Below, piece by piece: positions 1 through 7,190 of a stretch of 10,732 nt of DNA (within the stretch, counting starts at the first letter, position 1; every line of letters starts with the position of its first letter). Source of the stretch: Marivivens sp. (GTDB taxonomy: Bacteria; Pseudomonadota; Alphaproteobacteria; Rhodobacterales; Rhodobacteraceae); NCBI GenBank assembly GCA_024642185.1, contig JAHEBR010000029.1:4193-14924 (forward strand), in the 5' to 3' direction. The translations under genes and the position numbers were made by a program. The notes beneath the pieces were generated by a model. That model was given only the letters and a program-made list of their open reading frames with translations, was not told where the DNA came from and searched no databases.

Positions 1-34
1 GTAAGCTTGGGGCGGAATCAGGGAGCAGATACAA

Positions 35-436
35 ATGGCCACGAAAACGACCACAAAAACACAAGCCGCAAAGGCCAAGCCCACCGCAATGGCCAAGCCC
101 GCCGCCAAGCCCGCCGCCAAGATTGCCCCAGGCGAGGTTGTTGCCGAGGTCGTGGCTCCACGCGATGTCTTGACGAAGAAAGAGATCGTTGCCCAAGCCG
201 TCGAGATTTCGGGCACCAAGAAGAAAGACGCCCGTCCGTCCGTGGAGGCTGCGCTTCAAATTGTCTTTTCAGCCTTGGCCGACGGAGTCGAAATCAGCGC
301 TCCGCCATTTGGTAAGATTCGCATCGTGAAGGAAAAGGAAATCAAGGGCGGCAAGATGATCACGGCCAAGATTCGGATCAACAACGGCTCAGCGTCAATT
401 CCTGTCGCCGCCCCCCTTGCAGAGACCGAGGAGTAG
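35..436 (+). CDS. HU/IHF-family histone-like DNA-binding protein, divergent, with basic Ala/Lys/Pro-rich N-terminal tail
   Basis: A 133-residue nucleoid-associated protein of the HU/IHF fold, expected to bind and bend DNA as a dimer in the cytoplasm. Residues about 1-31 form a low-complexity tail rich in Lys, Ala, Pro and Thr (repeated AKP/AAK units). Residues about 46-83 fit the two-helix dimerisation part of HU (LTKKEIV, then KKKDARPSVEAAL). Residues 89-114 (APPFGKIRI through AKIRI) fit the beta strands and a shortened arm. The canonical arm motif Arg-Asn-Pro and the usual C-terminal FKxGKxLK are absent, so the DNA contacts of standard HU are not conserved. Ordinary HU has about 90 residues; the excess is mostly the tail. 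The ATG at 35 follows GGGAGCAG at a normal ribosome-binding distance. tRNA-Val(CAC) begins 18 bases after the stop and is probably co-transcribed. I am confident of the family; a specific role is unknown. Confidence 0.85.
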   Translation: MATKTTTKTQAAKAKPTAMAKPAAKPAAKIAPGEVVAEVVAPRDVLTKKEIVAQAVEISGTKKKDARPSVEAALQIVFSALADGVEISAPPFGKIRIVKEKEIKGGKMITAKIRINNGSASIPVAAPLAETEE

Positions 437-454
437 GGCTAAACGCCCCCCTGC

Positions 455-529
455 GGGTGATTAGCTCAGTGGTAGAGCGCTTCGTTCACATCGAAGATGT
501 CAGGAGTTCGAATCTCTTATCACCCACCA
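455..529 (+). tRNA. tRNA-Val (anticodon CAC)
   Basis: A complete 75-base cloverleaf. The 7-bp acceptor stem pairs GGGTGAT (455-461) with ATCACCC (519-525), followed by discriminator A526 and an encoded CCA (527-529). The D stem is GCTC/GAGC. The anticodon stem pairs CTTCG (480-484) with CGAAG (492-496) around the loop TTCACAT, giving anticodon CAC (487-489), which reads the valine codon GUG. The T arm carries GTTCGAAT. It lies 18 bases downstream of the HU-like gene with no visible promoter in the gap, so it is probably processed from that transcript. Confidence 0.97.
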
Positions 530-536
530 GATTTCC

Positions 537-572
537 GAAAGGCGCAGCCCCAAGGCCGCGCCTTTCCTGTTT
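537..572 (+). terminator. Rho-independent-type terminator after tRNA-Val(CAC)
   Basis: GAAAGGCGC (537-545) pairs perfectly with GCGCCTTTC (558-566) to make a 9-bp stem with a 12-base loop, followed by a short, imperfect T-rich stretch (CTGTTT). It sits 8 bases after the tRNA CCA end and before the ribosome-binding site of the phosphatase gene, so it would end the HU-tRNA transcript. Confidence 0.7.
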
Positions 573-583
573 GAGGGATCGCG

Positions 584-1186
584 ATGAGAGACCTTCCCGA
601 GCTTTTCGTCCTGCGTCATGGCGAGACCGAATGGAACCGTGCCCGCCGCTGGCAAGGCGTTCTGGATTCGCCCCTGACCGACAAGGGCAGAGCACAGGCG
701 GTCGCTATGGGCGACATGCTCCGCGCCGCAGGTGTGACCGGGGCCAGCCATATGACCCTGTCCAGCCCGCAAGGCCGGGCGATGGCTACGGCCCGGCTTG
801 CTCTGGCCCCTCTCGGCGCAGAGATAAATCCCGAGCCGCTCTTGCGGGAAATATCGGTCGGTGACTGGGCGGGCCTAACCGCCGACGAGATCGATGCAGG
901 CTGGCCGGGGCCGGAAGACGAAGGCTTTCTTGATCGCTATGCGAGAGCCCCTGGAGGCGAGCCCTTTGATGCGCTTTGGGAGCGCGTCGGCGCCGTCTTG
1001 GCCCGGCTCACGCGGCCGACCGTGATCGTCACGCACGGCATCACCTCGCGCTTCTTGAGAACGCGGGCAATGGGGCTGACATTGGCCGAGATCGAAGAGC
1101 TTCCGGGCGGGCAGGGGGTCATCTTCCGGATCCACGATGGCCGCCACGAAATGATCGGCACGAGCGGCTTGCAGCCCGGCCCCTAA
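584..1186 (+). CDS. Histidine phosphatase family protein (phosphoglycerate-mutase-like)
   Basis: A 200-residue cytoplasmic protein of the histidine phosphatase (branch 1) superfamily, which removes or transfers phosphate through a phosphohistidine. The N-terminal signature LRHGETEWN gives Arg11 and the phospho-acceptor His12. Other family positions are visible: SSPQGRA with Arg65, LLREISVGDWAG with the catalytic Glu89, and VTHGITSR with the second His151. The length is typical of the monomeric phosphatases of this family rather than of true glycolytic mutase. The substrate cannot be told from sequence. The ATG at 584 is preceded by GAGGG. tRNA-Val(TAC) starts 22 bases after the stop. I avoid gene names such as gpmB or cobC because no neighbouring gene indicates a pathway. 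Confidence 0.9.
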   Translation: MRDLPELFVLRHGETEWNRARRWQGVLDSPLTDKGRAQAVAMGDMLRAAGVTGASHMTLSSPQGRAMATARLALAPLGAEINPEPLLREISVGDWAGLTADEIDAGWPGPEDEGFLDRYARAPGGEPFDALWERVGAVLARLTRPTVIVTHGITSRFLRTRAMGLTLAEIEELPGGQGVIFRIHDGRHEMIGTSGLQPGP

Positions 1187-1208
1187 ACCGCTAGATGCCT
1201 GCCGTAAC

Positions 1209-1284
<76 letters not shown>

Positions 1285-1342
1285 TCTCCTCGCCTTTCCC
1301 CGGCATTTGTGATCTGTTGCTCATGTAACTGGTTTCGGGGGT

Positions 1343-1702
1343 ATGGCTTTGGCCAAGCACAGAATCTTCACGACAAGCGTCGCCAGCGTCTATCCGCTTT
1401 ATGTAAACAAAGCCGTCCGGAAAGGCCGGACGCAGGCCGAAGTGGATGAGATCATTCGCTGGCTCACCGGCTTAAGCCAAAAGGCTTTGGAGGAAATACT
1501 GGCCGAGAAGGCCGATTTCGAAACCTTCTTTGCGGTGGCTCCGGCACTCAATCCCTCGAGGGTCGAGATCAAAGGCATGATCTGCGGTGTCCGGATCGAA
1601 GAGATCGAAGATCCCTTGATGCGCGAAATCCGCTATTTGGACAAACTCATCGACGAGTTGGCTCGGGGGCGCCCCATGGAGAAGATCCTGCGCCAAAGCT
1701 AA
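1343..1702 (+). CDS. DUF2200 family protein
   Basis: A 119-residue protein that I recognise as DUF2200, a small family of unknown function found widely in bacteria. The typical opening is present (HRIFTTSVASVYPLYVNKA, residues 6-24), then GRTQAEVDEIIRWLTG, a central ETFFAVAPALNPSR, then MICGVRIEEIEDPLMREIRYLDKLIDELARG. The length equals the usual family length. There is no signal peptide or membrane segment, so it should be cytoplasmic. The ATG at 1343 follows a run of G that can serve as a ribosome-binding site. It stands alone between tRNA-Val(TAC) and an unrecognised small gene, with 170 bases to the next ORF. No catalytic residues are established for the family and I infer no function. 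Confidence 0.88.
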   Translation: MALAKHRIFTTSVASVYPLYVNKAVRKGRTQAEVDEIIRWLTGLSQKALEEILAEKADFETFFAVAPALNPSRVEIKGMICGVRIEEIEDPLMREIRYLDKLIDELARGRPMEKILRQS

Positions 1703-1872
1703 ACCGGATAGTTCACGGTGTTGCTGTGTGGTTACCAACCGCAGCATTTGTCCAATTCCGATCGCTCATTGATTGACGTCAGGTAAACGTAATTCTACCC
1801 ATGGTGTATCTGGTATCCTGCAGATGTCCGAATAGCGCGAGTTCGGCCAGCAGGGGTTAGTGTGAGGATATC

Positions 1873-2142
1873 ATGGACTACGAAGTTTCAGGGGCTTCGG
1901 TAGATCGCTGGTTTCGGGCTTGCAGCGAGTTGCTGCGGATCAGGCTTGAGACAATGACGCCGGTTGAACGTGCCAAATTTCTGTTGGAATTGAATGTCAG
2001 GATTCTCGAGTATTCAGCTTTCGAGATTGCCCCTGTGCGGGATCCCGGAAGTGTAGCTCATCTGATCCGAATGGCTACGGAGGTGGATCGGATGATTGAC
2101 GGGAATACCGTGGTTCCATTGGCAAAATTCGGGAAACCCTAA
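1873..2142 (+). CDS. Hypothetical protein, 89 residues, family not recognised
   Basis: I do not recognise this protein. It begins at ATG 1873 behind GTGAGGA (a good ribosome-binding site) and ends at a TAA. It is predicted soluble, with no signal peptide, membrane helix or cysteine cluster; Cys17 is its only cysteine. Residues about 9-60 look largely helical and amphipathic (WFRACSELLRIRLE, then PVERAKFLLELNVRILEY). Residues about 63-75 contain PGSVAHLIRMATEV. Base composition is visibly lower in GC than the neighbouring genes (near half by eye), and codon choice is less GC-rich at third positions, which may mark acquired DNA. The 170 bases upstream hold a TTGACG (1773-1778) but no convincing -10 partner. 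It could be a lineage-specific orphan. The start and ribosome-binding site make it more likely real than spurious. Confidence 0.6.
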   Translation: MDYEVSGASVDRWFRACSELLRIRLETMTPVERAKFLLELNVRILEYSAFEIAPVRDPGSVAHLIRMATEVDRMIDGNTVVPLAKFGKP

Positions 2143-2234
2143 AAAGATCAGTGGATTGTAGGCAACGCTTTGGCGGAATTGGCAGAGAATGCGGTACCCT
2201 TTGCAAAAAGCCAGAAAAACCGGACTCTGACCGC

Positions 2235-2263
2235 TTGACGCCACCGGACGGCCCGCATAGAAC
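2235..2263 (+). promoter_or_regulatory. Sigma-70-type promoter of the tRNA-Asp pair
   Basis: TTGACG (2235-2240) and TAGAAC (2258-2263) are separated by exactly 17 bases. The -35 box matches five of six consensus bases and the -10 box four of six. Transcription would start near 2270, about 30 bases before the first tRNA-Asp, which fits a short tRNA 5' leader. Confidence 0.65.
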
Positions 2264-2299
2264 GCCCCTCACGTTCGGTCACATGACCGGAACAGACGC

Positions 2300-2376
2300 G
2301 CGGTTGTAGCTCAGTCGGTTAGAGTACCGGCCTGTCACGCCGGGGGTCGCGGGTTCGAGCCCCGTCAACCGCGCCA
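2300..2376 (+). tRNA. tRNA-Asp (anticodon GTC), first copy
   Basis: A complete 77-base cloverleaf. The acceptor stem pairs GCGGTTG (2300-2306) with CAACCGC (2366-2372), with discriminator G2373 and encoded CCA 2374-2376. The anticodon stem pairs CCGGC with GCCGG around CTGTCAC, giving anticodon GTC (2334-2336). G at the discriminator position is the expected aspartate identity element. Confidence 0.97.
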
Positions 2377-2402
2377 CTGTTCCGATCCGACCAACCCAAT
2401 GC

Positions 2403-2479
2403 GCGGTTGTAGCTCAGTCGGTTAGAGTACCGGCCTGTCACGCCGGGGGTCGCGGGTTCGAGCCCCGTCAACCGCGCCA
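2403..2479 (+). tRNA. tRNA-Asp (anticodon GTC), second copy
   Basis: Identical base for base to the first tRNA-Asp copy, with encoded CCA at 2477-2479 and anticodon GTC at 2437-2439. Only 26 bases separate the two genes, with no promoter between them, so they form one transcription unit. A T-rich stretch (about 2496-2507) follows, but I see no preceding hairpin other than the tRNA itself. Confidence 0.97.
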
Positions 2480-2562
2480 CTTTCCTAATACATTACGTTT
2501 TTATTATGGAATGTCCGCGTGACTGTGTATAGGGTCGCGCTGAATGTAGTTGGGGGCCGTCA

Positions 2563-2781
2563 ATGGACTTTCTCGATCAGATCCCGTGGAACTTGGCGAT
2601 TATCGCCGCGCTGACACTCGGCCTCGCGCCGTTCTTTCCCGAACCGCATATCTGGGAAAAGCTGAAGATGCTTGTGGCGGGCGACCTCGCCAAGCCGATC
2701 GACATCTTCGATCTCATGATGCACGGGGCGCCTTGGGTGCTGCTTCTGCTCAAGGCTCTGCGCGAGTTTGTTCTGAAGTAG
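2563..2781 (+). CDS. Small two-helix inner-membrane protein
   Basis: A 72-residue protein with two hydrophobic segments: about residues 8-25 (PWNLAIIAALTLGLAPFF) and 54-67 (HGAPWVLLLLKAL). They are joined by a charged amphipathic linker containing PEPHIWEKLKMLVAGDL and KPIDIFDLMMHG. The pattern FLDQIPWNL, PEPHxxEKLxML and IDIFDLxxHGAP is one I recall from small conserved proteobacterial proteins that databases sometimes label RND transporter. The length is far too short for a real RND pump, so that label should not be taken as a function. The ATG at 2563 has a good GGGGG ribosome-binding site nine bases upstream. The gene lies alone between tRNA-Asp and a structured intergenic region. Function unknown. 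Confidence 0.75.
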   Translation: MDFLDQIPWNLAIIAALTLGLAPFFPEPHIWEKLKMLVAGDLAKPIDIFDLMMHGAPWVLLLLKALREFVLK

Positions 2782-2797
2782 GGGGCTGTCTGCCCCC
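2781..2797 (+). other. G/C hairpin directly at the end of the small membrane-protein gene
   Basis: GGGGGC (2781-2786) pairs with GCCCCC (2792-2797) around a five-base loop TGTCT. The first G is the last base of the TAG stop codon. No T tract follows, so it is more likely an RNA 3'-end stabiliser or weak terminator than a strong Rho-independent one. Confidence 0.45.
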
Positions 2798-2915
2798 CGC
2801 CGACCCGTTCCGGTCCGGCTCCCCCCGAGGATATTTCGTGGCCTCGGAGAAAGCGTTTAGAGAATTTTTACCATGACGGCCCCAATCTGGCGGCACGGTA
2901 CAGGCGGGGACGCCG

Positions 2916-2966
2916 ATGACCGTGGCCGACGAGAGGGGCTACCACTCGCACGAACGGGCGGCTTGA
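2916..2966 (+). other. Possible 16-codon small ORF ending inside a terminator hairpin
   Basis: ATG 2916 is preceded by GGGGA at a five-base spacing and opens a reading frame MTVADERGYHSHERAA. Its TGA stop (2964-2966) lies in the loop of the terminator at 2953-2979. The frame is closed upstream by a TGA at 2874. The next plus-strand gene downstream is separated by an oppositely oriented gene, so it cannot be an ordinary attenuator leader for it. It may encode a microprotein, belong to an sRNA, be the remnant of a decayed gene, or be chance. Confidence 0.2.
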
Positions 2967-2981
2967 TGGGCCGCCCGTTTT
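2953..2981 (+). terminator. Strong Rho-independent terminator
   Basis: AACGGGCGGC (2953-2962) pairs perfectly over 10 bp with GCCGCCCGTT (2970-2979) around a seven-base loop, and the run TTTT (2978-2981) follows. On the opposite strand no T tract follows the stem, so it works in the plus direction. It would end either a long 3' untranslated region of the small membrane-protein gene or a separate short transcript starting within 2821-2950. Confidence 0.8.
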
Positions 2982-3019
2982 GGCTTTCTCAGAGGCCCGA
3001 AAATATCCCGGGGGGTCGA

Positions 3020-3038
3020 AGGGGGGCAGCGCCCCCCT
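3020..3038 (-). terminator. G/C hairpin after the dipeptidase stop
   Basis: AGGGGGGC (3020-3027) pairs with GCCCCCCT (3031-3038) around a three-base loop. It lies 10 bases past the stop of the minus-strand dipeptidase gene. The minus strand continues TTCGACC, so there is no real U tract. It could aid termination or protect the mRNA 3' end. GGGGGCAGCGCCCCC hairpins are common between genes in Rhodobacterales as far as I recall. Confidence 0.45.
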
Positions 3039-3048
3039 CGCCACGGTG

Positions 3049-4425
<1,377 letters not shown>

Positions 4426-4525
4426 GGAGGTTCCTTTCATCTGCGCGCGACACTAGACCTCTTGCGGGCGGTGTCCAGCGGGGCAGGACCCCGGGCCAAG
4501 GATCGGGGCGGCAATTTGTAGCGTA

Positions 4526-4552
4526 TTGCCCCACCGGGGCTGCCGCTATATG
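4526..4552 (+). promoter_or_regulatory. Candidate hemA promoter
   Basis: TTGCCC (4526-4531) and TATATG (4547-4552) lie 15 bases apart, 43 bases upstream of the hemA start. Both boxes are partial matches and the spacing is short, so this is tentative. I looked in 4426-4595 for an FNR box (TTGAT-N4-ATCAA) and a PpsR-type TGT-N12-ACA and found neither. Confidence 0.25.
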
Positions 4553-4595
4553 TCCGAAAGGTCGGTTTCGACCTCTCGCCGCTCGAAGGGACTAC

Positions 4596-5819
4596 ATGAC
4601 CTACGAAGACCAGCTCGACGCAGCCCTGAGCCGGCTGCATCAGGAAGGGCGCTATCGCACCTTCATCGATATCGAACGCAAGCGCGGTCATTTTCCCCAT
4701 GCGATCTGGCGCAAGCCGGACGGGAGCGAGCAGCCGATCACCGTCTGGTGTGGCAACGATTATCTCGGGATGGGCCAGCACCCCGTCGTTCTGGCCGCGA
4801 TGCACGAGGCGCTGGACGCCACGGGCGCCGGCTCGGGCGGCACCCGCAACATCTCGGGCACGACCGTCTATCACAAGGCGCTCGAGGCGGAACTCGCCGA
4901 TCTGCACCAGAAGGAAGCGGCGCTTCTCTTCACCAGCGCCTATATCGCCAATGACGCGACGCTCTCGACCCTGCCCAAGCTGTTTCCGGGCCTGATCATC
5001 TATTCCGATGCGCTCAACCACGCCTCGATGATCGAGGGCGTGCGCCGCAACGGCGGGGCCAAGCGGATCTTCCGGCACAACGACGTCGCGCATCTGCGCG
5101 AGCTTCTGGCCGCCGACGATCCGGCCGCGCCCAAGCTCATCGCCTTTGAATCGGTCTATTCGATGGACGGCGATTTCGGACCGATTGCAGAGCTTTGCGA
5201 TGTGGCCGAGGAATTCGGCGCGCTGACCTATCTTGACGAGGTTCACGCTGTAGGAATGTACGGCCCCCGCGGCGGCGGCCTGGCCGAGCGTGATGGCCTT
5301 CTGGACCGGATCGACATCATCAACGGCACGTTGGGCAAGGCCTTTGGCGTGCATGGCGGATATATCGCCGCGAGCGCGAAAATGTGTGATGCGGTGCGGT
5401 CTTATGCGCCGGGCTTCATCTTCACCACCTCGTTGCCGCCGGTCGTCGCTGCCGGTGCCGCCGCCTCGGTGCGCCACCTCAAGGGCGATCAGGCCCTGCG
5501 CGACACGCATCAAGAGGCCGCCAAGCTTCTCAAGCTGCGCCTCAAGGGGCTCGGCCTGCCGATCATCGACCACGGCAGCCATATCGTGCCGGTGATCGTG
5601 GGCGATCCCAAGCACACCAAGCTTCTGTCGGACATGCTCCTTGAGGAGTACGGCATCTACGTCCAGCCGATCAATTTCCCCACCGTTCCACGCGGGACCG
5701 AGCGGCTGCGCTTCACCCCCTCGCCGGTGCACGGCCCCGACGAGATCGACAAGCTCGTCAAAGCGATGGACCAGCTCTGGGCGCGGTGTGCGCTGAATCG
5801 CGCCGAACTGGCCGGCTGA
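4596..5819 (+). CDS. hemA: 5-aminolevulinate synthase
   Basis: This enzyme condenses glycine with succinyl-CoA to 5-aminolevulinate, the first committed step of haem and (in phototrophs) bacteriochlorophyll synthesis by the Shemin route. It is a PLP-dependent homodimer of the alpha-oxoamine synthase family in the cytoplasm. The 407 residues equal the length I know for Rhodobacter HemA. Visible features are GRYRTFIDIER near the start, WCGNDYLGMGQHP (51-63), GSGGTRNISGT (79-89), SLNHAS-like ALNHASM with His142, YLDEVHAVG with Asp214 and His217 over the PLP ring, and INGTLGKAFG with the PLP-binding Lys248. The C-terminal part has QPINFPTVPRGTERLRFTPSP. ATG 4596 follows AAGGG at five bases; the frame is open upstream to 4401, but that part is antisense to the dipeptidase and is not coding. 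The RodZ-like gene follows after 113 bases. Confidence 0.98.
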   Translation: MTYEDQLDAALSRLHQEGRYRTFIDIERKRGHFPHAIWRKPDGSEQPITVWCGNDYLGMGQHPVVLAAMHEALDATGAGSGGTRNISGTTVYHKALEAELADLHQKEAALLFTSAYIANDATLSTLPKLFPGLIIYSDALNHASMIEGVRRNGGAKRIFRHNDVAHLRELLAADDPAAPKLIAFESVYSMDGDFGPIAELCDVAEEFGALTYLDEVHAVGMYGPRGGGLAERDGLLDRIDIINGTLGKAFGVHGGYIAASAKMCDAVRSYAPGFIFTTSLPPVVAAGAAASVRHLKGDQALRDTHQEAAKLLKLRLKGLGLPIIDHGSHIVPVIVGDPKHTKLLSDMLLEEYGIYVQPINFPTVPRGTERLRFTPSPVHGPDEIDKLVKAMDQLWARCALNRAELAG

Positions 5820-5932
5820 AGTTTTCTCCGGGTGCATCACCAAATCGTGTATGTTACGCGCAGGTAACGCTGCCGGATTTTAACGAATCGATTCCGGCAC
5901 TTTGGGGCAATTCGGGCAGTCGGGACGGCCGG

Positions 5933-7117
5933 ATGATCGCGAAACATCTCAGGCGGGGAAAAACCGCGAAAGAGGTTGAGGCCAAAGGCTTTGACGCTTT
6001 CGAGTTGCGCCTTGGCGATCTGATGCGCGGCGAGCGTGCGACGCTTGGCAAATCGCTTCTTGATGTGCAGCGCGAGCTGAAGATCAAGGCCGCCTATATC
6101 GCCGCGATCGAAAACTGCGATCCGACGGCCTTTGATACTCCGGGCTTCATTGCAGGCTATGTGCGGTCCTATGGGCGGTATCTCGGGATGGACCCGGACT
6201 GGGCCTTTGAGACCTTCTGCCGCGAAAGCGGGTTCCAGACCGCACACGGGATGTCGAAAGAGGCATCGCCCAAGCGGACTGTCCGCGACATCAACCAAAA
6301 GCGCGACCCTGCGGATATTTTTGCCTCCCCCTCGACCCCCTTCGTTCCGGTAGGCGAGTCGGTCTGGTCGCGTGTCGAGCCGAGCGCCATCGGTTCGGTG
6401 CTGGTGCTCGTCGCGCTGATCGGCGGATTGGGCTACGGAGGCTGGACTGTCCTTCAGGAAGTGCAAAAGGTGCGCCTCGCGCCGGTCGAACAGACCCCCT
6501 ATGTCGTGAGCGATCTTGACCCGCTTGCAGGCAATGCTGGCTCGATTTCCGCCACGGGAGATGCGGCGTTTTTTGCAGCGCCTTCGGCCGAAGCCTTTGA
6601 TCGTCTCTACCGTCCGCAGGCGCTCGATACGCCGGTCATGATCGCCCGTGACGGACCGATTTCGACGCTTGATCCGAATTCCATCGGCGCGCTTGTGGCA
6701 GACAATTCGGCCGATGCTGTCGCCGCCGCCGTTGCCGAAGCCGCGGCCGAGCCGGGAGCGGTACAGGTTACCGAAGCGGTTTCTTCAGGGCTTGAGGTCG
6801 TCGCTGTGCGTCCGAGCTGGGTCCGGGTGACCTCGGTCGATGGTTCCGTGATCTACGAAGGCATCATGAACGCCGGCGACAGCTATGCGCCGCCGCAGAC
6901 CGAAGCGCCCGCCGAGATTCGGGTGGGTGAATCCGGTGCTGTCTATTTCGCGTTGAACGGGACGCATTATGGTCCGGTCGGGCAGGCAGGAACAGTGACC
7001 TCGGGCGTGACCCTTTCGCCTGACTACGTGACCGGAACCTACGCCGTCGCCAATCTCGACGCCGACAGCGACCTTGCCGCAATTGTCGCTGTGGCCGAGG
7101 CGCAAACCGGCCAATAG
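5933..7117 (+). CDS. RodZ-like protein: cytoplasmic helix-turn-helix, one membrane span, periplasmic DUF4115 domain
   Basis: A 394-residue bitopic membrane protein with the domain order of RodZ, which links MreB filaments to the wall-synthesis machinery in rod-shaped cells. Residues about 25-98 form the HTH (LRLGDLMRGERATLGKSLLD, then IKAAYIAAIENCD, then FIAGYVRSYGRYLG). A basic linker follows. One membrane helix lies at about 151-173 (SAIGSVLVLVALIGGLGYGG), then a long Ala/Asp-rich low-complexity linker. The C-terminal DUF4115-type beta domain starts near residue 287 (LEVVAVRPSWVRVTSVDG) and ends near 375. I chose ATG 5933 because homologous sequence begins just after it; the open frame upstream overlaps the hemA end. 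ispG follows 73 bases downstream, the same order as rodZ-ispG in Escherichia coli, which supports the assignment. Actual MreB binding is inferred. Confidence 0.85.
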   Translation: MIAKHLRRGKTAKEVEAKGFDAFELRLGDLMRGERATLGKSLLDVQRELKIKAAYIAAIENCDPTAFDTPGFIAGYVRSYGRYLGMDPDWAFETFCRESGFQTAHGMSKEASPKRTVRDINQKRDPADIFASPSTPFVPVGESVWSRVEPSAIGSVLVLVALIGGLGYGGWTVLQEVQKVRLAPVEQTPYVVSDLDPLAGNAGSISATGDAAFFAAPSAEAFDRLYRPQALDTPVMIARDGPISTLDPNSIGALVADNSADAVAAAVAEAAAEPGAVQVTEAVSSGLEVVAVRPSWVRVTSVDGSVIYEGIMNAGDSYAPPQTEAPAEIRVGESGAVYFALNGTHYGPVGQAGTVTSGVTLSPDYVTGTYAVANLDADSDLAAIVAVAEAQTGQ

Positions 7118-7190
7118 GCCATCCCCCGTTGCCATATGGCCCCGCGCGTCATAGGTAACGCGCCAAGTCCAGTCGTGCAGGATCATCCCG

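Larger units (their letters stand above)
2298..2481 (+). repeat. Two 81-bp perfect direct repeats covering the tRNA-Asp genes
   Basis: Bases 2298-2378 and 2401-2481 are identical over 81 bases, an offset of 103. Identity ends at C/T just before the left edge and G/T just after the right edge. It therefore covers the tRNA plus only two bases on each side, while the 22-base spacer is unrelated to the flanks. This fits tandem duplication with divergence outside the constrained gene, or gene conversion between the copies. Confidence 0.95.
2821..3015. repeat. 195-bp segment bounded by 33/34-base imperfect inverted repeats
   Basis: The left arm at 2821-2854 starts CCCCCCGAGGATATTT and ends GAGAAAGC. 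The right arm at 2983-3015, read on the minus strand, starts CCCCCCGGGATATTT and ends GAGAAAGC. By hand alignment 29 of 34 columns match: one gap, one three-base block and one single change. Between the arms are an AT-rich stretch (2855-2872), a 16-codon ORF with a plausible ribosome-binding site, and a strong terminator. I see no target-site duplication at the outer ends. Each arm resembles, from memory, intergenic repeats of the GAGGATATTT type seen often in Rhodobacterales, so this may be two opposed copies rather than one mobile element. Confidence 0.7.

Noticed and set aside
1773..1801. TTGACG as a promoter for the 1873-2142 gene
   Set aside because: At 17-base spacing the -10 position reads TACCCA, which matches only two consensus bases.
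2014..2272. Two minus-strand frames of 76 and 65 codons over the orphan gene
   Set aside because: They lack ribosome-binding sites and family features, and the plus-strand ORF has a clear start. Because GC is lower here, I checked them more carefully but found no support.
4437..5843. 468-codon open frame on the minus strand across hemA
   Set aside because: It is exactly antisense to hemA, whose family motifs and active-site lysine are certain. Long antisense frames are usual in GC-rich coding DNA, and the translation shows no family feature.
5853..5868. GTTAC-N6-GTAAC inverted repeat upstream of the rodZ-like gene
   Set aside because: Only five-base arms, no paired promoter found, so too weak to call an operator.
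7144..7163. GCGCGT-N8-ACGCGC hairpin upstream of ispG
   Set aside because: Six-base stem with no T tract and a position inside a short inter-gene gap; not enough to call a terminator or regulatory element.
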